From: Escallonia rubra
Lineage: Eukaryota; Streptophyta; Magnoliopsida; Escalloniales; Escalloniaceae
Assembly (NCBI GenBank): GCA_033065855.1
Contig: JAVXUO010000733.1
Span: 62,001-126,000, forward strand
Direction of reading: 5' to 3'
Length of the DNA: 64,000 nucleotides
The first letter of the stretch is position 1, and each line of letters starts with the position of its first letter. Shown here one piece after another: positions 33,853-43,607 of the stretch. A model generated the notes under the pieces. The model did not search any database. It saw only the letters and a list, made by a program, of their open reading frames with translations, and was not told the origin of the DNA. Both the position numbers and the translations under genes were made by a program.

Positions 33853-33932
33853 GGGCAAAAGTTCAGTCAAGCAACTTAGGGCAAAAGTTCAGTCATTGCG
33901 CAATTAGGGCAAAGGTCCAGTCAAGCAACATC
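33853..33932 (+). repeat. Three tandem copies of TTAGGGCAAAAGTTCAGTCA
   Basis: A ~27-30-bp unit (ATTAGGGCAAAAGTTCAGTC) occurs three times, just before a splice-donor-like GTGAGT at about 33957. Confidence 0.8.
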
Positions 33933-34170
33933 TGTGGATTCTCCCAATTTAGCAACGTGAGTCCTCCTCTCTGTTTTTCTTTGTACGAATTTTAAAGGTT
34001 GTTACTGTCATGGTTATTGAAATTTGGATTTTGTTATTCAATTAGTTCCTGAGCTGGTATGGTGTAGGAGAAGATGGTTTGATAAGGTCTATTGAAACGG
34101 GATCAATTTTAATTTTGGTTCTAAGTATAAGACCATGTGTATAGGATTCCTTATACGATACTCATACGAT

Positions 34171-34235
34171 CGTTTAGCGGACCCCGGGGTGCGGTCCAGA
34201 ATAGGTTGTGAACACATTGTTATCAAGAGACTGTT
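34171..34235 (+). mobile_element. LTR 3'-end fragment plus primer-site-like sequence
   Basis: TTAGCGG/ACCCCGGGGTGCGGTCC then AGAATAGGTTGTGAACA matches the last ~45 bp of the solo LTR at 22110-24437. TTGTTATCAAGAG follows within three bases and resembles a decayed Met-tRNA primer site. It marks a relic of the same LTR family inside the MULE-like element. Confidence 0.55.
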
Positions 34236-37200
34236 TTGGTTCCCTAATAAGAATTCACGGCTCCGTCACTGCACACCAAATCAAGCGAGGAATAGTGTAA
34301 TCCATGAAATCGTGATTGACATCATCTTGCCGTTTCAAAGAAAAGATGGCAAGAGTCATTCATCACAGAATTGAAGACTTTCAAGTTGGCTCTCGCCGGT
34401 CAAACATGAGTAGGCTAACTTCAGAGAGTTTTCATGCAGTCGCCTCAATTCAGGCTAAAGCAACCTGGGTGTTTTTGTGATTATTTCAGCTACCATCCTT
34501 AGAGGGAAGACATTGAGCTAGCTTGTGGGGGTCACACTAACGGAGATCTTGATCTATCAGACCAGCCTAAATATAAGAAGGGGACTCCCCCATGGAAAGG
34601 GGTACCAAGGGCGGAGGGAACCATGAGTCTTTCCAAATACTAGTCACTTGACCATTCTCAAGAACGATTAAGGAATGGTCCGATATGAAAGACTTTATGA
34701 ATGGTCTTATAAGACACAATGAAGGAGTACTTACTTGTCTAACCCTTTTGAGGAAGACATTATCCTGTAATAGGATCGTATCATAAACCAACTAGTATTT
34801 TTTAACTGAGTTTTGAGACTTGCGAAACTTTGATTCGGTGAAACTCGACCGATTTTTTTCTCATTATTATTTAAATCAGACTTGTCTTTAATTCAGAGAA
34901 ATCCCTAGTTTCGCTAACTAAGGTATGCATTAACATGGTGGAAGTTTGGTAGGTTGGTATCGCCATTGCCACGAATCTGATCAAGGTGATCCTCCTTTAG
35001 AACCTTCACTCAGTTATAGCTACAAAAGCCTTGAATATTTAATGTACCATACGTTCATTATTTTACCTAGAGTAAAAAATTTATACTTACTTTTAACAAA
35101 CAGTAGTCTTATATGCATACTTTTATACTAACCGATGACACTCGTCTTCTTATACCTATGCATTGGAGGAAAATTTCTACTTCTAAATTAATGAAGAACA
35201 TTAAAAGGTAATATGTTGATAGTAGCACCTTCGGTGACAAATTTTTAGCAACATTTTTTAGCGTAACTAATTAGTCTAAATGATAGCTGTGAGTGGGTCC
35301 TATAACTTGAGTACTTAACCTATGTAAACCGCCCTAAGACCTCGCTCTCTTCCTCTATATGAAGCTGCGAAACCTTAATAAACCACGCGAAACTTGCAGG
35401 CTTCACGATCACAGCCATCTCGACATGTTGACGGTCAGATTTTCATTTTCATTTCTTGTTCTTGTTACTGTCATGTTCATTCTACGCTTGTTTATTCTCT
35501 TGAATCTTTCTAGTTCATAATGCTTGGATATCTTCTAGGGTTGTTCTTGCACAACATGATCGCAGTGCATTTTTACGTGTTAACTGTATGCCTCTTCATT
35601 CTAGGGTTCTACATGTTTGGTCATGTTAAAGCTCAAAATGGTTTGTGTAATTGCGTCCGTCAAGGATTGAAATTCGACCATGATCAACAAAAGTTTCACT
35701 TGTCTCAGTATTATGAAACATTAATATATCACGAGTGCAAATCTTTCGAGGCTTAAGGTGTAGACGTACAATTTATAAACATCTTGAATTTGTGATCCAT
35801 GAATCTTACCTACGTGATTTAGATAAAAAAAAATGATAAAGAAACCATGAACCGAGGTTTGCGTGACATATGGATTTCTTTTGCGTAACCCCTTAGCACT
35901 TAGTGCGCGCTCAAGTAATTTCCTCTTTCAAGAAAAAAAATAAAAACTCGTTAGGATAATTATGATTATAAAAATCACTTGCTTAACTTAGTTATAAGCT
36001 GTGAATAGAACTAAATATCTATCGACTCTCAACTTAGCAATCCCCAGTCAACTTGAGTCCACTTAGCAATCTATGCCTTAAGACACTTCTATCTCTTATT
36101 TGGATAGACTAGAAGTCTAATATTGGAACCTTCAAGTACTGATCAGGACTCTCAAAAACTTTTTGGTTTTGAGTAAGCCCTCCTTTAATCATGCTCTCTT
36201 GATCAGTTCGTTTTGCTTACTACATTAATATGACAGCAAACGCCACAATGAAACTGTGGTAATGTCCGTAGTTATCAATATCGTATGAGTATCAATAGGA
36301 TTCCTTATGCGTGTGTATCACATAGAATACTCTTATGAAGGTTTAATTACTGAATCGCTTCCCAATGGTATGGCAGCATCCCAACAAGTGATGGTTCTCT
36401 GCTGCAACAAAATCTTCTTTGTGAAGAATGTCATACATGGCATGCACCTAGAATTCCCTTCCATACACTATTTTCTAATTGACCTGCCATTTGATAATTA
36501 TATAATATGTAATGACAACATGAATACAACGGATATCTAAAAGAACTATCATGTAATGACAACATGAATACAACAAATATCTAAAAGAAGTACCTTAAAA
36601 GTAACTAAAGTTTGTGAGTCGCGGGGAATGAAAAGATATACGTGCTTTGGGATCTTTTGTTCGTATTTTTCTCATCTAGTTTATATCTATGTAACCCCTC
36701 TTTGTCCTTTCTTTAAGGCTAATAATGAGTCTGCTACCATTGTAGGGTGTAGGGATAGTAAGATGAACGCCAAAAGGCTTTCTCGCATTTTACTTAGTTG
36801 TTTCTTTCTTATCATCGTCGTTGCTCCCTACGTATATTAGACGCATGATCAATTTTTTTAAAATGTGAACTCAATGAAACCAGCTAAACATGCGCAAATG
36901 GACTCTAGCAAAGCCTGAGTAAGATCAACTATGACAATGCTCCACCTACAGAACCTTATTCCAAATGATAGCATGCCTTACTTTTATCTGTATGCTAACT
37001 TTATACCTCATTTGTACCACTTTTCTATGTACCTGGTTTAGTTTATGACTAAGTATTCAAAACATAAATGTGTCCCTTTCTTGTGAGAACTGGAAAAGGA
37101 CAAGCCAGTGACAAGACAAGTCACTGGCCACTTACACCCTGCATGTGTTTATTGGTAGACCAAGGCCTTTCCAGTGAAATGTTACATCAACCACGTTACT

Positions 37201-37945
37201 TTGTCTAAAATAAATTCCGATCTCATTTTGCTCATTTGTACGTTAGCATGTAAAAGATATGAAGGATTTCAAAGAGGTTATTTGTCGATGGGAAATTTGT
37301 ATTCAACTAGCTTATTTAATTAGGTGGACAGTGTCTTGAATGAGCGAGAAGAAAATAGGCACAACCATGATCTATTACCAGAATATGAGCCTCTACTCGC
37401 CCATAACTTCTTAGTGGTTGTGGTATTCTAAGGCTTTTCCTGCTAAGCAATTACATCATTCTTGCGCTTTTGCATTTATGCTCAATACCGATTATGGGTT
37501 TCATATGTACTTTAGCTACATACTTTTAAAACTTCACATAGAGTTATGAGTTGGGTAAAAAAATAAAATTGAATCAACTCGTTGCCACATGTTTTTTTTT
37601 TTTTGCAGTAACGTCACGTGTCTGGCATGTCCTAAACCCCTAAAAAGACAAACGTAGGTACTTCCAAACTAGCACGCCATATCAAGCTGACGAGCAACAA
37701 CTACGCTTTGATTTTGCTATAGCTGTAGACTTTTCACGGTGAATTGTCCTTCAATCTGTTATTAACAGTTCAAGGATTGATGAAGCTGTTAATGAGCTAT
37801 TATCCTTTCAACAACTAATATATCTGTAAAGTCTTTTCATCAACTACTTTAAAGAAACTTGCAGCGACTTGTGACATCTCAAAAAATATTAACACGTTGC
37901 ATTTATTGAAGTGGACCCTTGTCAAGCATTATATAAGTATGTGTA

Positions 37946-38437
37946 GTGGATGAAGGGCAAAGGGCAACTAGCTGCTATATTATTTGTTGTGTAAGAACCC
38001 TAAAAATGACATATACTCCACGAGACATTTTTGAAGCTATGGGTCGTTACTGGGCGGGCGAAGATGAATTTCACTATTCGTTGCGTCCAAGTTTGCATTA
38101 CTCATCACGGTATGTTAATACATTACATGCAGAATGGTCTTATCGATTGAATGAATATGAGGTCCTTGTAGCTGATTCACGACACATGATCATACCCGTA
38201 CCTCGCCAAAAAGCAATCAACATGCCTCGGAATACACATATGGAGCTTGAAAGGGCACTGCATCGTATACGTGAAGAAAACAATAGAATGAGAGTTCGTC
38301 AAAGTAGGCATAACCTACGTCGTATGGCACGTGAAAGCTATGCAGCTGGTTGCAACAACGAAGCACGTTTATATTGGAACATGAGCTTTGAACCTGATTC
38401 AGTTTCTGATGCTCCAATGTCTAATGAAGATGACTAA
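37946..38437 (+). CDS. Hypothetical ORF (163 codons) inside the MULE-like element
   Basis: I do not recognise it. A TATA-like TATATAAG lies at about 37931-37938. A second in-frame Met lies at about codon 21, MTYTPRDIFEAMGRYWAGED. The central part is Arg/Glu-rich and helical in character (LERALHRIREENNRMRVRQS), and the C-terminus is acidic. It has no zinc finger, DDE motif or membrane span. It could be an element gene or a captured host exon. Confidence 0.35.
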   Translation: MDEGQRATSCYIICCVRTLKMTYTPRDIFEAMGRYWAGEDEFHYSLRPSLHYSSRYVNTLHAEWSYRLNEYEVLVADSRHMIIPVPRQKAINMPRNTHMELERALHRIREENNRMRVRQSRHNLRRMARESYAAGCNNEARLYWNMSFEPDSVSDAPMSNEDD

Positions 38438-39229
38438 AAATGGTTAGTGTTGAGGCTGGCCGGTTTATCAGCGTGGTCATGTCAACCAGGATGCTTTCTT
38501 TGTAAGAAATACCACGTAAAATTTATATGTTGTATTTCCTTATGTTCAGATGAAGATGGCTACAAATGATTAGTGGTCAATAATGCACGTATATAAGATG
38601 CATTCATGACTGAGTACACTAGACCATCTAGATGGTCACAAATAGCAGTGAGCATATATATTTTTTATTGTCCAAATCCTAATTTAATCACTAAAATTAG
38701 GATTTCGACAGTGAACCTATATACTAGTAACAAGCTTTTTTCAGCCATTGTAGTGCAAGACATCTAAACCCATGTCCATTTTTCTAATCTCAAGCTGCTT
38801 GGTCGTGGGAAGTTGATAAGGCTCTAAGCCTCTAAAGTATTCACTGAAAACGGTTATCTAGAAAACGTGTTTAAGTACAACGATTTAAAATTTCAAGTTA
38901 AATCGTCATTTCTAGGCATTGCCTTTCTTGAAAAGCGATTTATACTATTTGACCTTTCTTTTCATTTCAACAAAAACATGAAATCAAGAGGATACAACAT
39001 TGTGGAGAACCAGTGGTACTCTGAGAAGGAGAGAAAGAAAGAATCACGGACAATGAACACCTTCCCATAGGAGAGAAGCACACACGCTGACATCACCAAG
39101 TAAGCACACTAAGTGCCCATATTTGAGGAGCCACACAAGCACCCATTTGCCCATAGAAGCCATGCTTTGCAACCACGAGTAGTGTTAAAGTGAAAATCAA
39201 GCGTCAATTGAAAGTACACAACGCATTTA

Positions 39230-39665
39230 CAAGAAATCATTGTTAAAAAAAAGCGATTTATATAGAAGTCGTGGTTTTCAGCCACAATTTTAATTGAAGT
39301 AAAAACCAAGATTCACTTGAAATTGCACAATGTTTTTAACAAAAATCGTCGTGGTTTCCAACGATCCAACGACGAACGTTTAGAACGAAACACGTTTTCT
39401 GCTCATTAAACCAGCAACAGCAAAATGTAAATCGTGACAAGAAAACGCGGTTCAAAACCACGATTTCTAGTAAAACGTGATTTGAAACCCCGTTTTATAA
39501 AAAACGTGGTTCAAAACCACGATTTTAAAGGAAAACGTGGTTTCAAAACACGTTTTAGTAAAAATCGTGGTTTTGAACCGCGTTTTTTGAATAAATCGTT
39601 ATTTTGAACCGCGTTTTCTTGTAAATCGTGGTTTTGAACCACCTTTGTTCTAACAAAGAAATGTC
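39230..39665. repeat. Fold-back array of AACGTGGTT...AACCACGTT units (first block)
   Basis: Multiple ~28-bp units alternate AAAACGTGGTTCAAAACCAC and its complement. AAGAAAACGCGGTTCAAAA near 39438 is the inverse of TTTTGAACCGCGTTTTCTT near 39603, so the block can fold on itself over about 180 bp. Confidence 0.85.
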
Positions 39666-40201
39666 TTCCATAAAAACTGAATTGAATAGATGAAAACATT
39701 TTTTGTATGTGTCTCATGCTTAAGAACATTATAATGATGTTTTCTTGCATCTTTAGACTTCCATCTTTGTTAATAAACAAATGTTAACATACACATGTTG
39801 CCAATGACTAATATAAGCTGGTCCATATGCTATTGACTGACATTGCATATAACTTGAACATATTCATTTCCCATGAATGGTAGAAGCATCTACCTCTGTT
39901 TTTTAACATATACTTTCCACTTGATGCTGCCTCTTTGTATTTTTAGAAGTGCAATTTTTGCCATTGTTCTTTTTCCTATTCTCTTTGTTTTTGGGTTTAA
40001 AGAATGTGAGTTCTTCGCACTTTTGGTGCATCGGGTGTAAGTCATGTTTTAGGTATATGAGGCACGGAGGGATTCTACGCGAAGAAAGAATGTAGATGGT
40101 GCAGGTGGGGTGATGAAAATGTATAGGCTACTTTAACGCAAATCGTGGTTAGAAACCACGACTTCATTTCAAATCATGTTATCAAAAAACGACTTTTATT
40201 T

Positions 40202-40348
40202 AAAAACGTTGTTCAGCACCACGTTTTTAGATAAAACGTGGTTCAGAACCGCGTTTTATCTAAAAACGTGGTTGAGAACCACGTTTTATCTAAACATGTG
40301 GTTCAGAACCACGTTTTTAGATAAAACGTGATGCTGAACAACGTTTTT
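40202..40348. repeat. 147-bp imperfect palindrome made of nested hairpin units
   Basis: Centred near 40275. The left arm begins AAAAACGTTGTTCAGCACCA and the right arm ends GATGCTGAACAACGTTTTT. Each ~29-bp unit (AACGTGGTTCAGAACCACGT) is itself a hairpin. Confidence 0.9.
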
Positions 40349-40517
40349 AATAAAACGTCAGAAGACGTGTTTTGAAAATGCGATTTTTAATTTCCTAACA
40401 GAATATATTTTTGTTTCCAATTTTCTCTTTCAATTTTGTTTAAATTAGAAAAATAAAATGGGAAACATATATAGAACATGAAAACGCGTTTGCAAATCAC
40501 GTTTTTCTAGGAGAAGT

Positions 40518-40627
40518 CGTGGTTTGGAACCACGATTTCCCAAAATGTGGTATGCGGGTAAATAAGTTTGAAAATGGGGTAAACAGGTTATTAAGTATTT
40601 AATTTGTATTATTTAGGGAAAAAACTC
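40518..40627 (-). repeat. Right terminal inverted repeat of the large MULE-like element
   Basis: It is the reverse complement of 33407-33516. It contains the GTGGTTTGGAACCACGATTT unit, so the fold-back unit is part of the terminus. Confidence 0.9.
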
Positions 40628-40637
40628 ATACTTAACT

Positions 40638-40930
40638 ACTCATTACATTTTTTTTCAAAAATTAAATTTTTAATATTTTCAAATGTTACGTGCCATTCAG
40701 TTGGTGTATCACTTGTCCGCTAAAAAAATGTAACATTAAAAAAGGTGTTACATCAAAGAGAATCCGGATTCGTTACTATACAACATCTCTACTATAATAG
40801 AAAATTGATGTTGAATATATTTTAGTGGCAAAAAAATATCACTTTAAATTATAATAGCAGTGTCAAAATATTTTTAAGTGATAATTTTTTGACATTAAGA
40901 CTGTTACAGCAAAGATGATGTACCGTAAAG
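40638..40930. other. AT-rich intergenic DNA
   Basis: I see no gene, RNA or repeat here beyond A/T runs. Confidence 0.5.
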
Positions 40931-40935
40931 GATCT

Positions 40936-41339
40936 TGTTGATATATGTCTTATATTTATGTCCCACATTGGTTACTCAAAGAAGGTTGCAACTTGGCCCT
41001 TAGTATATAAGATATCTTGTCTCACATTGCTTAGAGAGAGAAAATCACTGCTTATCTCCAAGTATAAGGTAAGAAAGAAGAGTCCTTCTTTGAGTAGGCA
41101 AGAAAGATAAGAGAGTCTTTCTTTGAGTAGGAAAGAAAGAGAGAAGAGTCCTTCTTTGAGTAGGAAAACAGCAAGAGAAAAGAGTCATTCTTTGAGTAGG
41201 AAAACTAGTGAGAGATACACGTGAGGGAGTATTGTAAATCTGACTTGTGTAAAGTAGATTTAAGTTCTCTCAGTTTTCTTGTGTTCTCTTGTTTGGATAT
41301 CGTGTTCTATATATATTTATCTAGACCGATTTCGTAACA
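40936..41339 (+). repeat. 5' LTR of the TR-GAG element
   Basis: It contains TATATAAG near 41004 and about four tandem purine-rich units (AAGAGTCCTTCTTTGAGTAG, about 30-33 bp) at about 41067-41207. It differs from the 3' LTR by scattered substitutions and a one-base length change. Confidence 0.95.
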
Positions 41340-41341
41340 AG

Positions 41342-41353
41342 TGGTATCAGAGC
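41342..41353 (+). other. Primer binding site of the TR-GAG element
   Basis: TGGTATCAGAGC, Met-tRNA type, starts two bases after the LTR. Confidence 0.93.
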
Positions 41354-41523
41354 ATTCCAGGTTTTATTTTTTGGGCAAAATTGAAATCGATTTCAAAAGA
41401 TAAATATGTAGACAACACAACCATGAAGTATGCCTGTGAAAATTCGATGGGAAGACGAATTTTGGCATATGGCAGAGCACGGTGAAGGATTAGAATGGCG
41501 CGATAAAAGATGTCGAAGCACGC

Positions 41524-43029
41524 ATGAGGAGCGAGCTCAAGGCATTTGGAGAGCGCTTGCAGCCGACTGTCGCAAGTCAGGTGGAGCTAATCTTCAATAG
41601 ATTATATGACTTGGAGGTAGACAGTCGATTAACTGTGCTGGAACGGAAAGTCGATGTGTTCGTAGAGGAGCTAGATGACTTGATCGAGGAGAGGGTCGCC
41701 CATTTCACCAAGTGGGAGGTGCAACGGCACAAGGATCTCAAGGGACAAGTCATGAAGCTCCAAGAAGAACTAGCTGCTTGTAAGAAGGACCTTACAAGAG
41801 GTACGAGGCAGGGGTGTATCACGGTGCAACCAAGGCAAAAGAAAATGCCGGAGCCGAGATCGCACGATGGAGCGAGAGAGGCGAGGCATGTGGATAACTT
41901 CTTTTGGCACTTGGAGCTGTACTTTGAAGCCCTTGACATCGATGACGAGGAGGAGAAGGTGCATACGGCGGTCATGTACCTTACGGATACAACTGCCTCA
42001 TGGTGGAGGCGTCGCTATACGGATGGGTGCGACGTCAAAACATGGGAGAAGTTCAAGCGTGAACTACAAAGGCAGTTCTATCCGGATAGCGTCGATGATA
42101 AACCTTCGATGACTGAGACAGAAGGGAGCATCCGCGAGTATGTGAAGGAGTACTCGGCTTTGATGCTTGAAATACTGAAGATGTCCGAGAGGCAGCGACT
42201 ATGCTTCGTCGTTGACGGGTTGCAGCAGTGGGTTGCCACAGGGGAGAAGAAGCACGAGGGAAGTCACAAGCGGGGTGACTCTTGTGACCATAAGGCTCAT
42301 GTGGGGCCTAGAGGAGGATGCTTCTACTGTGTAGGTCCGCATTACAGAAGGGCTTGCCCACACAAGGGCAAGATGATTGTGTTCCTCGAGAAGCAGAAAG
42401 ACAACAATGGGGTTTCTTCCAGCAGCGACGGGGAGGCACGCATGGGGGCATTGCAGATGGTCAATGTGTTCGTGCAGAAGTCGAAGGAAGAAACTGCCAA
42501 GAAGAAGAAGAGCAAGAAGAAAAGATGCTTGCTCTACGCAACGGTGGATGTTGCAGGGAAGACTCAAGAAACGCTTGTGAATACCGGGGCCATCCACAAC
42601 TTCATGAGTCCGATGGTTGCCGAGTGGCTTGGGCTAAAACCAACTAAGGATGGGAGTTGGTTCACGACCGTGAATGCCGAGGAGCGACCGGCAAAGGGAG
42701 TCATCAAGAATGTCGATTTGAGGATCGACAGATGGACAGGAAAGGCCGACTTCAACATCATCGACATAGATGAGCTTGGGGTGGTGCTTGGGATGGACTT
42801 CATGGAGAAGTCGAGCACTACGCTCAATCCATATTGCGGGGTGATGATGATGGCGGGTGAAGAAGGCCAATCGGAGTGGATGATCCCGTTGGTGTCCAAG
42901 GATGGGGCTGACGCACATAAGGGGATTACTGTGTTACAGCTGGACAAGGGATCAACGCTATGCTACGGTGAGCGAAAGATGAGGCCAATGACAGCGCAAC
43001 TGATATGCTCACGAAGACAGTCACGATAG
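41524..43029 (+). CDS. Gag-protease polyprotein of the TR-GAG element (501 aa), protease catalytic Asp replaced
   Basis: The ORF is intact. A predicted coiled coil spans residues 15-90. A Ty3/gypsy gag domain spans about 110-240 (TASWWRRRYTDG; FKRELQRQFYP). A zinc knuckle CFYCVGPHYRRAC lies at about 266-278. A Lys-rich linker leads to a retropepsin-like domain at about 335-440. The usual D-T-G active site reads N-T-G (Asn at residue 353, codon 42580-42582), with the LGMDFM motif later. The protease is therefore probably inactive while the gag frame stays open, which fits a particle protein used in trans with helper enzymes. ATG 41524 is the first in frame. Confidence 0.88.
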   Translation: MRSELKAFGERLQPTVASQVELIFNRLYDLEVDSRLTVLERKVDVFVEELDDLIEERVAHFTKWEVQRHKDLKGQVMKLQEELAACKKDLTRGTRQGCITVQPRQKKMPEPRSHDGAREARHVDNFFWHLELYFEALDIDDEEEKVHTAVMYLTDTTASWWRRRYTDGCDVKTWEKFKRELQRQFYPDSVDDKPSMTETEGSIREYVKEYSALMLEILKMSERQRLCFVVDGLQQWVATGEKKHEGSHKRGDSCDHKAHVGPRGGCFYCVGPHYRRACPHKGKMIVFLEKQKDNNGVSSSSDGEARMGALQMVNVFVQKSKEETAKKKKSKKKRCLLYATVDVAGKTQETLVNTGAIHNFMSPMVAEWLGLKPTKDGSWFTTVNAEERPAKGVIKNVDLRIDRWTGKADFNIIDIDELGVVLGMDFMEKSSTTLNPYCGVMMMAGEEGQSEWMIPLVSKDGADAHKGITVLQLDKGSTLCYGERKMRPMTAQLICSRRQSR

Positions 43030-43199
43030 TTAAGTTCAAGCATTGATTGAGCTTGATTCATCTTCTTTCTTGCTGAGTTCAAGGTGGAGTGCATCCCTAC
43101 CTTTAAAGGGGATGCAAGGTGGAGTACATGAAGAAGGTACTGAAGGCATATTACACTTTCCTCATGGAATGGTTTGTTAATACAAGCCAATGTGGAGAT

Positions 43200-43602
43200 T
43201 GTTGATATATGTCTTGTATTTATGTCCCACATCTGTTACTCAAAAAAGGTTACAACTTGACCTTTAGTATATAAGACATCTTGTCCCACATTGCTTAAAG
43301 AGAGAAGATCACTGCTTATCTCCAAGTATAAGGTAAGAAAGAAGAGTCCTTCTTTGAGTAGGCAAGAAAGAGAAGAGAGTCTTTCTTTGAGTAGGAAAGA
43401 AAGAGAGAAGAGTCCTTCTTTGAGTAGGAAAACAACAAGAGAAAATAGTCATTCTTTGAGTAGGAAAACTAGTGAGAGATACACGTGAGGGAGTATTGTA
43501 AATCTGACTTGTGCAAAGTAGATTTGAGTTCTCTCAGTTTTTTGTGTTCTCTTGTTTGGATATCGTGTTCTATATATATTTATCTAGAGCGATTTCGTAA
43601 CA
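43200..43602 (+). repeat. 3' LTR of the TR-GAG element
   Basis: It starts after TGTGGAGAT, a weak polypurine tract, and ends ...TTCGTAACA before GATCT. The purine-rich tandem units recur at about 43331-43470. Confidence 0.95.
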
Positions 43603-43607
43603 GATCT

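Larger units (their letters stand above)
33407..40627. mobile_element. Large Mutator-like element with ~110-bp terminal inverted repeats (7221 bp)
   Basis: The left terminus (33407 to about 33516) is nearly identical to the reverse complement of the right terminus (about 40518-40627). The 10-bp direct repeat ATACTTAACT flanks it (33397-33406, 40628-40637). Long inverted termini plus a 9-10-bp TSD suggest a MULE. I found no transposase motif. The interior has a pyrimidine-rich leader-like stretch (33640-33960) with a GTGAGT donor near 33957, an LTR-end fragment, several short ORFs, a 163-codon ORF and fold-back arrays near the right end. Confidence 0.75.
40936..43602 (+). mobile_element. Short gag-protease LTR retrotransposon (TR-GAG type), TSD GATCT
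   Basis: LTRs of 404 and 403 bp (40936-41339; 43200-43602) start TGTTGATATA and end TTCGTAACA. GATCT flanks both sides (40931-40935, 43603-43607). The Met-tRNA primer site TGGTATCAGAGC is at 41342. The only ORF is gag plus protease; no reverse transcriptase, RNase H or integrase sequence exists between the LTRs. At 2667 bp it fits the non-autonomous TR-GAG class that depends on a helper Ty3/gypsy element. Confidence 0.93.

Noticed and set aside
34567..34791. Minus-strand ORF with SIWKDSWFPPPL, resembling the end of a LINE reverse transcriptase
   Set aside because: The match is a dozen residues with no other LINE domain nearby; too weak to annotate.
43291..43488. ORF with repeated S-L-S-R-K
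   Set aside because: It is a translation of the tandem purine units in the 3' LTR; the 5' LTR copy lacks an equivalent frame.
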